This document shows positions 1 to 7,085 of a DNA stretch of 8,485 nt, in pieces; positions within the stretch are counted from its first letter, which is position 1, and every line of letters starts with the position of its first letter. The notes below the pieces were generated by a model that worked only from the letters and a program-made list of their open reading frames with translations, did no database searches and was not told the DNA's origin. The stretch is from Desulfobulbaceae bacterium (lineage in GTDB: Bacteria; Desulfobacterota; Desulfobulbia; Desulfobulbales; Desulfocapsaceae). The position numbers and the translations under genes are program-made. Where the stretch lies: assembly GCA_027067035.1 (NCBI GenBank), contig JAMOMO010000329.1, positions 1 through 8,485 on the forward strand, read 5' to 3'.

Positions 1-3000
1 AACGAGACAGTCGAGCTGCTCAAAGGCCTTTTTCACATGGGAACTGTTGGGATCACTGATAACGGGGTTTTCTCCCATTATCCAGAGGCCGCCAAGTTTT
101 CCCTCATGAATGGCTTCACCCATTTCAGTGGCCATGAGTCCTGGTTTATCTGATATGGGACAGTCCCACAGTTCGGCGAATTTATCGCGTGCAGCCTGAT
201 CTGCACAACGCTGATAACCCGGAAAAAATGTGGGATTACAGCCCATATCAGATGCACCCTGAACATTATTCTGTCCACGGAGAGGATTGAGCCCTGCTCC
301 TTCTTTTCCAAGATTCCCGGTGATAACGGCAAGGTTGGCTAGACAACAGACATTATCAGTCCCTGAGGTGTGCTGGGTAATGCCCATGGTGTAATAAATA
401 CCGGCACGTTCAGCTTGTGCAAAACTGCGGGCAACCTCTTCAATGGTGTCCGCCGGAACGCCTGTTATCTTCTCGGCCCACTGGGGAGTGCAATCTGTAA
501 TGGACTCCCGGAAGGCATCGAAATTCTCAGCACGTTCAGCTATGTACTGTTTATCCTCCAGGCCATCACGCAAGATCACATGGCACAATGCATTGATAAG
601 CGGACCATCTGTACCTGGCCGCTGCTGCATCCAGTATTCCGCCGAATCACAGAGTTTTATACGTCTGGGATCTGCAACAATCAGCTTTGAGCCTCTTTTA
701 ACTGCCTCAAGCATTCTCAGTCCGATGATGGGATGGGTTTCCGTTGTATTTGAGCCGATAACCAGCATCACATCACTCTCAAGGATGCCGTTGATGGTAT
801 TTGTCATTGCTCCGGAACCAAGTACTGTGACCAGACCGGTCACCGTTGGGCTGTGTCAGTATCTGGCACAGTGGTCAACATTATTGGTCCCTATCCCTGC
901 CCTGAAAAACTTCTGAAAGGCGTAATTTTCTTCTGTTGTACATCTGGCAGACGATAAACCGGCCAGTGCATCAGGGCCCTTCTCACCAAGAATTCTGGCA
1001 AAGGATTGAGCCATGAAATCGAGAGCCTCATCCCACTTGACCGGTTCCAGAGGCATTCCCTTCTGACGCCTGATCATGGGTGTTTTGAGACGATCGGGGT
1101 GCTGTATGAAATTATGACCAAAACGACCCTTGACACAGAGGTCACCAAAATTCGGTCCAAGTTCGGGATCAGCGGTGATCTCCATCAGAGTGTGCCCCTT
1201 CACCTTCAGGATCATCTGGCAACCGGTACCGCAGTAGGGACAGGTTGTCCGTACCTCACGTACCTTTTCTGCCTGAATGGGGACTATTCGGTTATTTTTA
1301 TTGAGGGCACCGGTGGAACAGTTTTCCACACACTTGCCACAAGAGACACAGTTCTCTTTGAAATCTATGACAAGACCTACCGGGCGTCCTTTCTCATCCA
1401 TTGAGTCTGCCCGTACTTCAAGGGCATCATATTCACATGACCGCTCGCAGCGTCCGCAGAAAATACACTTGTTGGGATCAACGGTGATGGCACGATGGGA
1501 TGTGTCAATGGGATAAACGGGCTCCTTACCCATCCCGGTTTTGTTGATATTCACCTTCAGATCTATGTCAAGACGTTTGAGATCGCAGCGTTCAAACGCA
1601 GTACAGCCGCACTTCAGACACCGCTCAGCCTCACGCTTTGCCATTTTCTCGGTAAAACCGAGTTTTACCTCATCGTAATCCTGAGTGGATACCTCAGGGG
1701 GACGGGTTGGCATCTTCTCACGCAGGTTGACCCCGACTCCATCAAAATTCTTGAGAGAGACATCATCAAAGGACTTGCCGCGGGTAAAGTTGAAACGATT
1801 GTCCGCAGGGTCCTTTTCACAGGACATTACATAGGCATTGATGTTGTTGGCAGCACGCCTGGCTGATACCACAGCCTGGATAACCGATTTTGTTCCGGTT
1901 GCTGCATCACCGCCGGCAAAAACTCCTTCAACACTGGTTTCAGAGCTGCGCGGGTTGGCAAAGAACATTCCACCCGGCTTCATCTTGAGCTGGGCTTCCA
2001 GTTCTCCTCCGGCCATAACACCGTCAACGGCCATCTGACCAAGAGAGGATACCACGGTATCAACACTCAGTGAGTTTGTTGAACCCGGGATCGGTAATAC
2101 ATCACGTTTTCCTTTTTTGTCAGGTTCTCCCAGTTTCATCCGGATAAGATCAAGCTTCAGCCTGGCGTTATCATCCGGTACGGCACAGAGCCCTGACGGT
2201 GATGCCATGAGCAGAAACTGCACTCCCTCGGTCTCAGCCTCTTTAACATTTCGCTGATTGGCAGGCATCTCCAGGCGGGCACGGGGATAGACAATGGTCA
2301 CCTGTTCAACACCCTCTCGAACCAGGGCGCGGGCAACTTCCATTGCAATATTGTTTCCACCAATGACCGCAGCCTTACGACCGAGATCAAGCTTTCTTCC
2401 TTCATTGATCATTCTCAGAAAGCTGGCGGCAGTATAGACATTTTCCTTGTCAGTACAGGGAACATCGAAGGGTATATCAACGGTTGCTCCAATACCGATA
2501 AAGGTGGCGTCAAAGCCCATGTCTTTCAAATCCTGGAGGGTAAAGTCTTTTCCCCAGCGCTGAGAGAGTCGAATGTTTATTCCCATACGGAGAATAGCAT
2601 TCACCTCATAATCTACAATTTCCCGGGGAATCTTATAGTCTGGAAACCCATACCTGAGGGCACCGCCAAGTTTCGGCGCTGCCTCAAATATGGTGACCTC
2701 ATGCCCCTTCCTGGTGAGAAACCAGGCGGCGGTGAGCCCTGCTGGGCCGCCACCAATCACGGCAATACGCTTGCCGGTGGGTTTATCTTTGGGAATTTTA
2801 AGATCTATTTCATGGCTCATACACCAGTCGGCCACAAAACGTTTCAGATGATTAATGGAAACAGGTTCATCTATAAGGATTCGGCGGCAGCGTGTTTCAC
2901 AGAAACGGGGACATACGCGGCCGACGGAAAACGGTACCGGATTCCGTTCCATGACAAGGCGCAAAGCCTCTTCATATTCACCTTTAGCCACATGTGCAAT

Positions 3001-3351
3001 GTAGCCCTGAACATTAATCTGCCCAGGACATGTCAGATTACAGGGTGCCTTGCAGTCTCCAAAATGGGTCTCGGAAATAATCGCCAGACGTTCCTGGCGA
3101 TGGGTGATGACTTTTTCCGATTCAGTCTCAACCACCATCCCTTCACGTGCAAGGGTGACACAGGACCGCATAAGCTCGTCTTCACCTTCCAGTTCCACCA
3201 CACAGATTTCACATGGATTATCAGTGGGCTTTCCCTGAACAAAACAGAGTGTCGGAATTGTAATCTCTGCTCTTTTAGCGACTTCAAGGATGGTAAGTCC
3301 GCTTTCGGCAACTATCTCATTGCCGTTTATTTTCAGTGTAACAGTGCTCAT
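1..3351 (-). CDS. fdhA: Selenocysteine formate dehydrogenase fused to GltD/NfnB-like FAD-NAD(P) oxidoreductase and ferredoxin modules; 3' end outside window
   Basis: Interconverts CO2 and formate, probably feeding the Wood-Ljungdahl methyl branch in the cytoplasm (no signal peptide seen). Residues counted from ATG 3351: [2Fe-2S] domain (C36, C47, C50, C64); GltD-type N-domain (C100/C104/C108, C147/C151/C155); FAD Rossmann GGGPAG at 200-205; NAD(P) site GGNNIA near 331-336; second FAD motif GGD at 480-482; CxxCxC group at 578-589; two [4Fe-4S] motifs (C629-C639, C668-C678); molybdopterin-domain cluster C704/C707/C711/C739 with K741. An in-frame UGA at 856-858 is Sec832 in the context CARY-U-H, as in FdhF. 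R1025 lies in LRGQNNVQG, 193 residues after Sec, the spacing I recall for U140/R333 of E. coli FdhF. No other stop occurs to base 1; 1117 codons are visible and about 290 are expected to be missing. An in-frame TTG directly precedes the ATG; I prefer ATG because AGG lies 5 nt upstream. It starts 9 nt after acsC, so is likely cotranscribed. Coenzyme and partner are inferred. Confidence 0.93.
818..858 (-). promoter_or_regulatory. Bacterial SECIS element
   Basis: Directly after the UGA, minus-strand bases 843-838 (GTGACC) and 832-827 (GGTCAC) form a perfect 6-bp stem around the loop GGTCT (837-833). Below a G/A mismatch, C845-G825 and A846-U824 extend it, and CCC/GG bases further down can pair weakly. 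The loop begins 18 nt after the UGA, the same spacing and the same GGUCU loop as I recall for E. coli fdhF, where SelB binds. A U stands 14 nt after the UGA, at the place of the fdhF bulged U, but here it can pair with A828. It overlaps coding sequence. Confidence 0.9.
856..858 (-). other. In-frame UGA read as selenocysteine
   Basis: The minus-strand codon is TGA. Upstream residues are DHCARY and downstream residues are HSPTVTGL, matching the active-site stretch of Sec formate dehydrogenases (CARV-U-HGPSVAGL in E. coli FdhF, from memory). The frame stays open for 285 further codons of clear molybdopterin formate dehydrogenase sequence. Sec would ligate Mo or W. A plain stop would leave an enzyme without most of its catalytic domain. 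Confidence 0.95.
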
Positions 3352-3355
3352 CAAT

Positions 3356-3359
3356 ACCT
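3356..3359 (-). promoter_or_regulatory. Weak ribosome binding site deciding the fdhA start
   Basis: AGGT at 3359-3356 sits 4-5 nt ahead of ATG 3351-3349 but only 1-2 nt ahead of the in-frame TTG 3354-3352, which favours the ATG. The signal is short and lies just after the tandem acsC stops TAA-TAG (3363-3358), so reinitiation by ribosomes finishing acsC is plausible. Confidence 0.55.
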
Positions 3360-3360
3360 A

Positions 3361-4716
3361 TTAGTTAGAAGGTTTCCACTCTTTCAGGAAGACAGGAAGA
3401 TGTCCGGCTTCACGGGGACCGATAATGATGTTCCAGTCAGGAAGCTCTTCTTCAAGCTCTCCCTTGAGGGATGCAAGATAACCTGGAATAATAAGGTCAC
3501 GATGTTTAACCTTATCTTCAATGCCACCCTTCTTGACAAACTGAGCAATGAGATCAGCACCGAATTTACCTGCTGCCCATGCGGTAAGAACTGAAAGTCC
3601 CTCTGTGTCCTTGATGAGCAACCAGGTGGGAACCTTGGAACCTTCAATCTCGCCGGAAACAATAAAGTAGGTGAGGGAGAAGTTACAGGTGATGACAACG
3701 GGTGAGTTTTCATCGGGTCCGGTGAGCGGATAGATATCCTCTGTAACAACCATTGGCCTCTGAGGATCGGTGAAAATGTTCATCCGTTCCAGGAAGAGCG
3801 GGAAGATCAGATCACCCTGAAGGTCGGAAAGCACTATGATTCCGGCATATTTGGCTATGAGAACCGATGCAACCATTGCTTCCAGCATGGGATCATCAGT
3901 GATCTCACAGGGAAAGGTGATGGTCGGAAAACCAAGGGGTTTGAATTTTGAGGTGACAGCTGCACGGCGGGCAACGACATTATCTTCAAAGGCTGCACGA
4001 AGTGTCCTGGCACCTGTATCAATGACCATGTCCTTGAGGCCTGCAGCGGTGAGTTTCTCAGATATCTCAATGCAGTTGTCAAGGTTCGTTCCCTTAACAC
4101 CAATGGGTGCCTTGACTGACTCAGCAAGTTTGGCCATCTCTTCGGCATTGTCGAGTGTTGCACCGTACAGCAGGGGAATGCGGTCTCCGCATTCCTTTGC
4201 TGCAGCTTCAAGACTGGAAGCGGAATCACTCATGAGAATAAGAGCGGCGCGGGCAGAACCGTCTACCACTTTCCGGGTGAGTGCAACAAAGGATGCCTCA
4301 TCATTTTTGGCATCCTTTACAGCAATAAGATCAGCACGCATGATCACGCCCACACGCTCATATTCAAACTTGTTAAAACGTTCAATACGACCATCAACAT
4401 CGGCATCACTCATATCCGTGCTCACAAGCACGGCAATACCAGTCTGATTTTCAAAACGCTTGTCATGGCGATACATACACGTTTCACCACCAGCGGTGAA
4501 GCTGTCATCTCCAGCACCCACTTTAATGGTGCGAATGGGGGGGGCTGATGCTTCACTAATGGTGGCCTTGGCCTCATCAGAAACGTATGGACATTCATCA
4601 ATTTCCACCTGACCTGCCGCTACTTTCATAGCAAATGCGAGGCAGGTAGGGATGCTACATTCGCCACAATTTTTCTTGGGCAGCATCTTCAGGATCTGAA
4701 TACCTGTTAAAGCCAT
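3361..4716 (-). CDS. acsC: Corrinoid iron-sulfur protein large (gamma) subunit
   Basis: Carries the methyl group on a cobamide between methyltetrahydrofolate:corrinoid methyltransferase and acetyl-CoA synthase, as a heterodimer with AcsD. The 451-residue product matches the usual length (about 446 in Moorella). Its N-terminus has the [4Fe-4S] signature C17-x2-C20-x4-C25-x16-C42 in the context LPKKNCGEC and PTCLAFAMK, typical of AcsC/CdhE; this cluster takes part in reductive reactivation of cobalt. A linker around residues 52-75 leads to a TIM-barrel region (about 90-320) and then the C-terminal cobamide-binding domain (about 325-451, with GPREAGHLPVF near the end). Start ATG 4716 has a strong GGAGG at 4728-4724, 7 nt upstream. 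It follows acsB by 96 nt and precedes fdhA by 9 nt. A run of eight C residues encodes the end of A58 plus P59-P60 in the linker. The archaeal name is cdhE. Confidence 0.97.
   Translation of the reverse strand: MALTGIQILKMLPKKNCGECSIPTCLAFAMKVAAGQVEIDECPYVSDEAKATISEASAPPIRTIKVGAGDDSFTAGGETCMYRHDKRFENQTGIAVLVSTDMSDADVDGRIERFNKFEYERVGVIMRADLIAVKDAKNDEASFVALTRKVVDGSARAALILMSDSASSLEAAAKECGDRIPLLYGATLDNAEEMAKLAESVKAPIGVKGTNLDNCIEISEKLTAAGLKDMVIDTGARTLRAAFEDNVVARRAAVTSKFKPLGFPTITFPCEITDDPMLEAMVASVLIAKYAGIIVLSDLQGDLIFPLFLERMNIFTDPQRPMVVTEDIYPLTGPDENSPVVITCNFSLTYFIVSGEIEGSKVPTWLLIKDTEGLSVLTAWAAGKFGADLIAQFVKKGGIEDKVKHRDLIIPGYLASLKGELEEELPDWNIIIGPREAGHLPVFLKEWKPSN
4537..4544 (-). repeat. C8 homopolymer inside acsC
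   Basis: Eight consecutive C on the coding strand (eight G on the plus strand) span the Ala-Pro-Pro codons at residues 58-60, in the linker between the iron-sulfur domain and the barrel. A one-base slip would frameshift and truncate AcsC after about 60 residues. The frame is intact here. Confidence 0.9.
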
Positions 4717-4812
4717 GGTGATTCCTCCGGTTCTCTATACAATTGAATTTTATTTATAATTGGTAATACTCTTTATCTTGTCACTGCAGTTGCAATACCC
4801 TTGCAACACCGC
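4717..4812 (-). other. acsB-acsC intergenic region
   Basis: A 96-nt gap, the longest non-coding stretch in the window. In transcription order it holds the distal part of a stop-codon hairpin, a second perfect hairpin, an AT-rich segment (about 4741-4770) and the acsC Shine-Dalgarno GGAGG (4728-4724). A weak promoter-like pair is present: GTGACA at 4784-4779 and AATTAT at 4761-4756 with a 17-nt spacer (5/6 and 4/6 to sigma70 consensus). That match could be chance in such AT-rich DNA. No U-tract follows either hairpin. Confidence 0.6.
4789..4807 (-). promoter_or_regulatory. Intercistronic hairpin, 7-bp perfect stem
   Basis: GTTGCAA and TTGCAAC pair perfectly around the 5-nt loop GGGTA on the coding strand. 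It directly abuts the hairpin at 4808-4824. The bases after it are TGCAGTGACAAG, with no run of T, so it does not look like an intrinsic terminator. A role in mRNA processing, stability or differential expression of acsB and acsC is inference. Confidence 0.6.
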
Positions 4813-4824
4813 CTATACAGCGGT
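4808..4824 (-). promoter_or_regulatory. Hairpin over the acsB stop codon
   Basis: ACCGC (4824-4820) and GCGGT (4812-4808) form a 5-bp GC-rich stem with the 7-nt loop TGTATAG, whose last three bases are the acsB stop codon TAG (4815-4813). Terminating ribosomes would melt it. It is contiguous with the next hairpin, with no unpaired base between them. Confidence 0.5.
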
Positions 4825-7017
4825 CTCCATTTCAAGAGCAGGATGGCCCTTCTCTTTCAGGAACTCGAGAATCTCCTCCTCGGTGGTTCCCTGTTCCTCT
4901 GTTGCAATCATATCAAAAAGCTCAGGCATTCCAATATCCTCACAGACCTCTTTTAACTTGTCCGCAATCTCATCTTTAAGCATTTTGGGGAGCCAGACAA
5001 CACGTTTGAGCCCGCCTTCTGCCTTGAAGAGCTTCTTGGATGTCATGTAATGCTTGCTGACACCCATAAATCCAGGTGTCTGCATACCACCACCGGCCAT
5101 ACCCGCAAGTGAAGTGAACTTCATTCCGGATGGTGTCATGCCGAGAAAGTCACGGTTTACAACCATGATTCCGTTACAGGTCGGCAGCATTGCCGCGATG
5201 GCCTCGAAACAGCCACACGCAGTCATGGGATTGTTCATCAGGGAGTAGCAACTTACCTCAGGAACCGCACCACGGGATGCCTGGTTAACAAATTCATTGA
5301 TTCCGGTGTAATAGCCATTGGCCTCATCTGTACATTCACCCTTGGCAATGGGCTGGTTGGGACCGGTGGGATTGATATTGTATGAGGCCTTTCCGTCAAG
5401 CCAGTTGTATGCTCCGCACATTCCGATACGTTCGGGTGTGATTACACATACATGACTGGGAGCAAAAGACTGACAGAGTGTACAGGAGTAGAAGACATCT
5501 TCAGTTTCATCAGTCATGGCACCAAGACGAAGATCACGCTCGGTGTAGACGGCAGTTGCCAGATCCGCAACATTTTGGACACCGTTCTCCTCGGTGAAGA
5601 GTTTAACCTGGATCTTATCAACAATTGCACCGAATTCCTGATGCAGTTTGCCGTGAAGAACTTTCCCAAGGTGCTTGAATGAAAACCCTTTTTCAACGGC
5701 AGCTTTACCTATCCGCAGCCACATGATGTTTCGCTGACCCATATGCATGATGCCCTGAATGTAGTTCATCAGATGATGGAACTGACGCTCAAGAATGGGC
5801 TCAAAGTCGGACTGCATTTCACGACCTGCAACCTCAACCAGGATCCCAAGGGGAAGGTTCTGTCCCTGTTCAATATCAGAGATATCGGGACCCTCAAGGG
5901 TGACAAGACCATCTTCAATCTCATCCATTTCCTTGGAAATAAGAACCTCGACACCGGGAGTACGTCCACCGCCACATTCCATAAAAAGGTCATCCTTGCG
6001 GACACGTTCACCCTCAAAGGCTGGACCAAAGGACATGGGGATATCAATCTTGGTGACATTGACCTTGAGTCCGCGTACCTCAATGGCCTTCTGCACGATT
6101 TCCTCATGGGGAACATTGGAAACAACATGTTCATAGGTGCAGATACCGGTGGGAAGGATCTCGGGAATATCATAATCAGAGATGGTCGGGAAGCCCCAGT
6201 TAATGGCACCTGCTGCATTGGCATACCACTCATCACTGACCTCACCGAATGCCATGACAAAGGCAAAGGTACGATCCTTGTTGTATTTGAGGTTTCCAGC
6301 ATAATCACCGGGTTTGATACCACCAAAGGCCAGTGCCACACGACAGGCAAAGCCGATGGCAAAGACTGCGGTGGTGTACTCACGTCCAAAGGGAACAAGG
6401 CGGGTACCCCAGCCTACCTGCTGTTTCTGTTTGATCAGCTGATCGGGAAGACTGATGCCTTCAGTCTGATCATGCATGAAGATATAGAGATTCTTTTCCT
6501 GAAGTTCAAGGGCAATTTTAGCAGCCATTTCAGGATCTTTTGGCGTACCGAGAATTGCGGCAAACCCGGGAGCGGAACCATCAACAAACTCTACACCGCG
6601 TTTACGAAAAATAACATCATCAGCAGCACCCAGCCAGAAATTGTCTGGGGTGGGATCTTCTGTTGCAGTATACAGGTTGGGCTCATTGAGGTATCTGATG
6701 GCCTCATACATCTCTTCGGCAAAAAAGGTGGCCATACCGGCATCAAGGGCAGGAGCCAGGTATGGCAGCCAGATATCCTCGGTTACAATTGATGGCATCA
6801 GAGAACGACATTCCTGGAAAATATCTTTCATGTCTCCAAGCTTTTCAACTTTGGCACCAAGCATACTGTAGATAATCGGCAGAAAATATGCGGTATTGGG
6901 GAAGGAGACTTCCTTGTCTTCCCCAAATTTTTTAACAGCATCTTCATAGCTGCTTTCAGCCATATCTATGATCTTCTGTGCCCCGCGAATGGCTGCTGAA
7001 CAAATTATTTTCGACAT
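4813..7017 (-). CDS. acsB: CO-methylating acetyl-CoA synthase (CODH/ACS complex)
   Basis: Condenses the methyl group from the corrinoid protein with CO and CoA to give acetyl-CoA (reversible), in the cytoplasmic CODH/ACS complex. The 734-residue product is full length for the bacterial enzyme. The A-cluster ligands are all present: C512, C515, C524 and C534 for the [4Fe-4S] cubane, and C601-G602-C603 for the two-nickel site, each offset by +6 from the Moorella positions I remember. F518 matches the Moorella active-site Phe512, and F231 in AFGGIKPGD aligns with Phe229. Other conserved stretches are NFGPAFEGE-like SFGPAFEGE (329-337), GQRNIMWLR and GMTPSGMKF. The bacterial N-terminal region that contacts CODH (residues 1 to about 310) is present, which separates it from archaeal CdhC. 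Start ATG 7017 has AGGAG at 7030-7026, 8 nt upstream. It lies 68 nt after acsD and ends in TAG. The CODH subunit gene acsA is not in the window. Confidence 0.98.
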   Translation of the reverse strand: MSKIICSAAIRGAQKIIDMAESSYEDAVKKFGEDKEVSFPNTAYFLPIIYSMLGAKVEKLGDMKDIFQECRSLMPSIVTEDIWLPYLAPALDAGMATFFAEEMYEAIRYLNEPNLYTATEDPTPDNFWLGAADDVIFRKRGVEFVDGSAPGFAAILGTPKDPEMAAKIALELQEKNLYIFMHDQTEGISLPDQLIKQKQQVGWGTRLVPFGREYTTAVFAIGFACRVALAFGGIKPGDYAGNLKYNKDRTFAFVMAFGEVSDEWYANAAGAINWGFPTISDYDIPEILPTGICTYEHVVSNVPHEEIVQKAIEVRGLKVNVTKIDIPMSFGPAFEGERVRKDDLFMECGGGRTPGVEVLISKEMDEIEDGLVTLEGPDISDIEQGQNLPLGILVEVAGREMQSDFEPILERQFHHLMNYIQGIMHMGQRNIMWLRIGKAAVEKGFSFKHLGKVLHGKLHQEFGAIVDKIQVKLFTEENGVQNVADLATAVYTERDLRLGAMTDETEDVFYSCTLCQSFAPSHVCVITPERIGMCGAYNWLDGKASYNINPTGPNQPIAKGECTDEANGYYTGINEFVNQASRGAVPEVSCYSLMNNPMTACGCFEAIAAMLPTCNGIMVVNRDFLGMTPSGMKFTSLAGMAGGGMQTPGFMGVSKHYMTSKKLFKAEGGLKRVVWLPKMLKDEIADKLKEVCEDIGMPELFDMIATEEQGTTEEEILEFLKEKGHPALEMETAV

Positions 7018-7085
7018 ATCTTAAACTCCTGTAATAGCTGTATTAAGCCGTATTAATTACGTTTCTATTCAAGTGGGAGAAATTT
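7018..7085 (-). other. acsD-acsB intergenic region
   Basis: A 68-nt AT-rich spacer between the acsD stop TGA (7088-7086) and the acsB ATG. It holds the acsB Shine-Dalgarno AGGAG (7030-7026) and a tandem 10-bp near-repeat at 7037-7056. I found no convincing promoter pair and no terminator-like hairpin, so the two genes are probably cotranscribed. Confidence 0.6.
7037..7056. repeat. Tandem 10-bp direct repeat upstream of acsB
   Basis: Plus strand reads GCTGTATTAA then GCCGTATTAA, back to back with one mismatch. The unit is close to one helical turn, so it could present two sites to one face of a protein, but it is short and AT-rich and may be chance. It ends 7 bases from the Shine-Dalgarno on the acsB side. 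Confidence 0.45.

Noticed and set aside
78..332. Short minus-strand open frame near the left edge
   Set aside because: It overlaps fdhA in another frame; the fdhA frame here encodes conserved sequence such as LRGQNNVQG and GENPVISDP.
443..916. Plus-strand open frame opposite the Sec region of fdhA
   Set aside because: The minus-strand frame has unmistakable formate dehydrogenase sequence across the whole stretch; this is a shadow.
856..3354. A complete gene ending at 856 (truncated or frameshifted formate dehydrogenase)
   Set aside because: Homology continues in the same frame on the other side of the TGA and the codon is at the Sec position with a SECIS hairpin, so this is recoding and not a pseudogene.
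2701..3594. Plus-strand open frame of about 297 codons across the fdhA-acsC junction
   Set aside because: Antisense to two well-supported genes; no recognisable motif and it crosses their boundary.
3836..4447. Plus-strand Ser/Ala-rich open frame opposite acsC
   Set aside because: Composition is what antisense of Ala/Glu/Asp-rich coding sequence gives; acsC is certain here.
4756..4784. Sigma70-like promoter for acsC
   Set aside because: The GTGACA and AATTAT pair has a 17-nt spacer but the -10 matches only 4 of 6 bases, and the spacer is AT-rich, so chance is likely. Kept only as a remark in the intergenic entry.
4789..4824. Intrinsic terminator after acsB
   Set aside because: No T run follows the stems on the coding strand, and acsC belongs to the same pathway immediately downstream.
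5743..6792. Long (about 349-codon) plus-strand open frame opposite acsB
   Set aside because: The opposite strand encodes highly conserved AcsB throughout; the antisense product shows no recognisable domain and no good start context.
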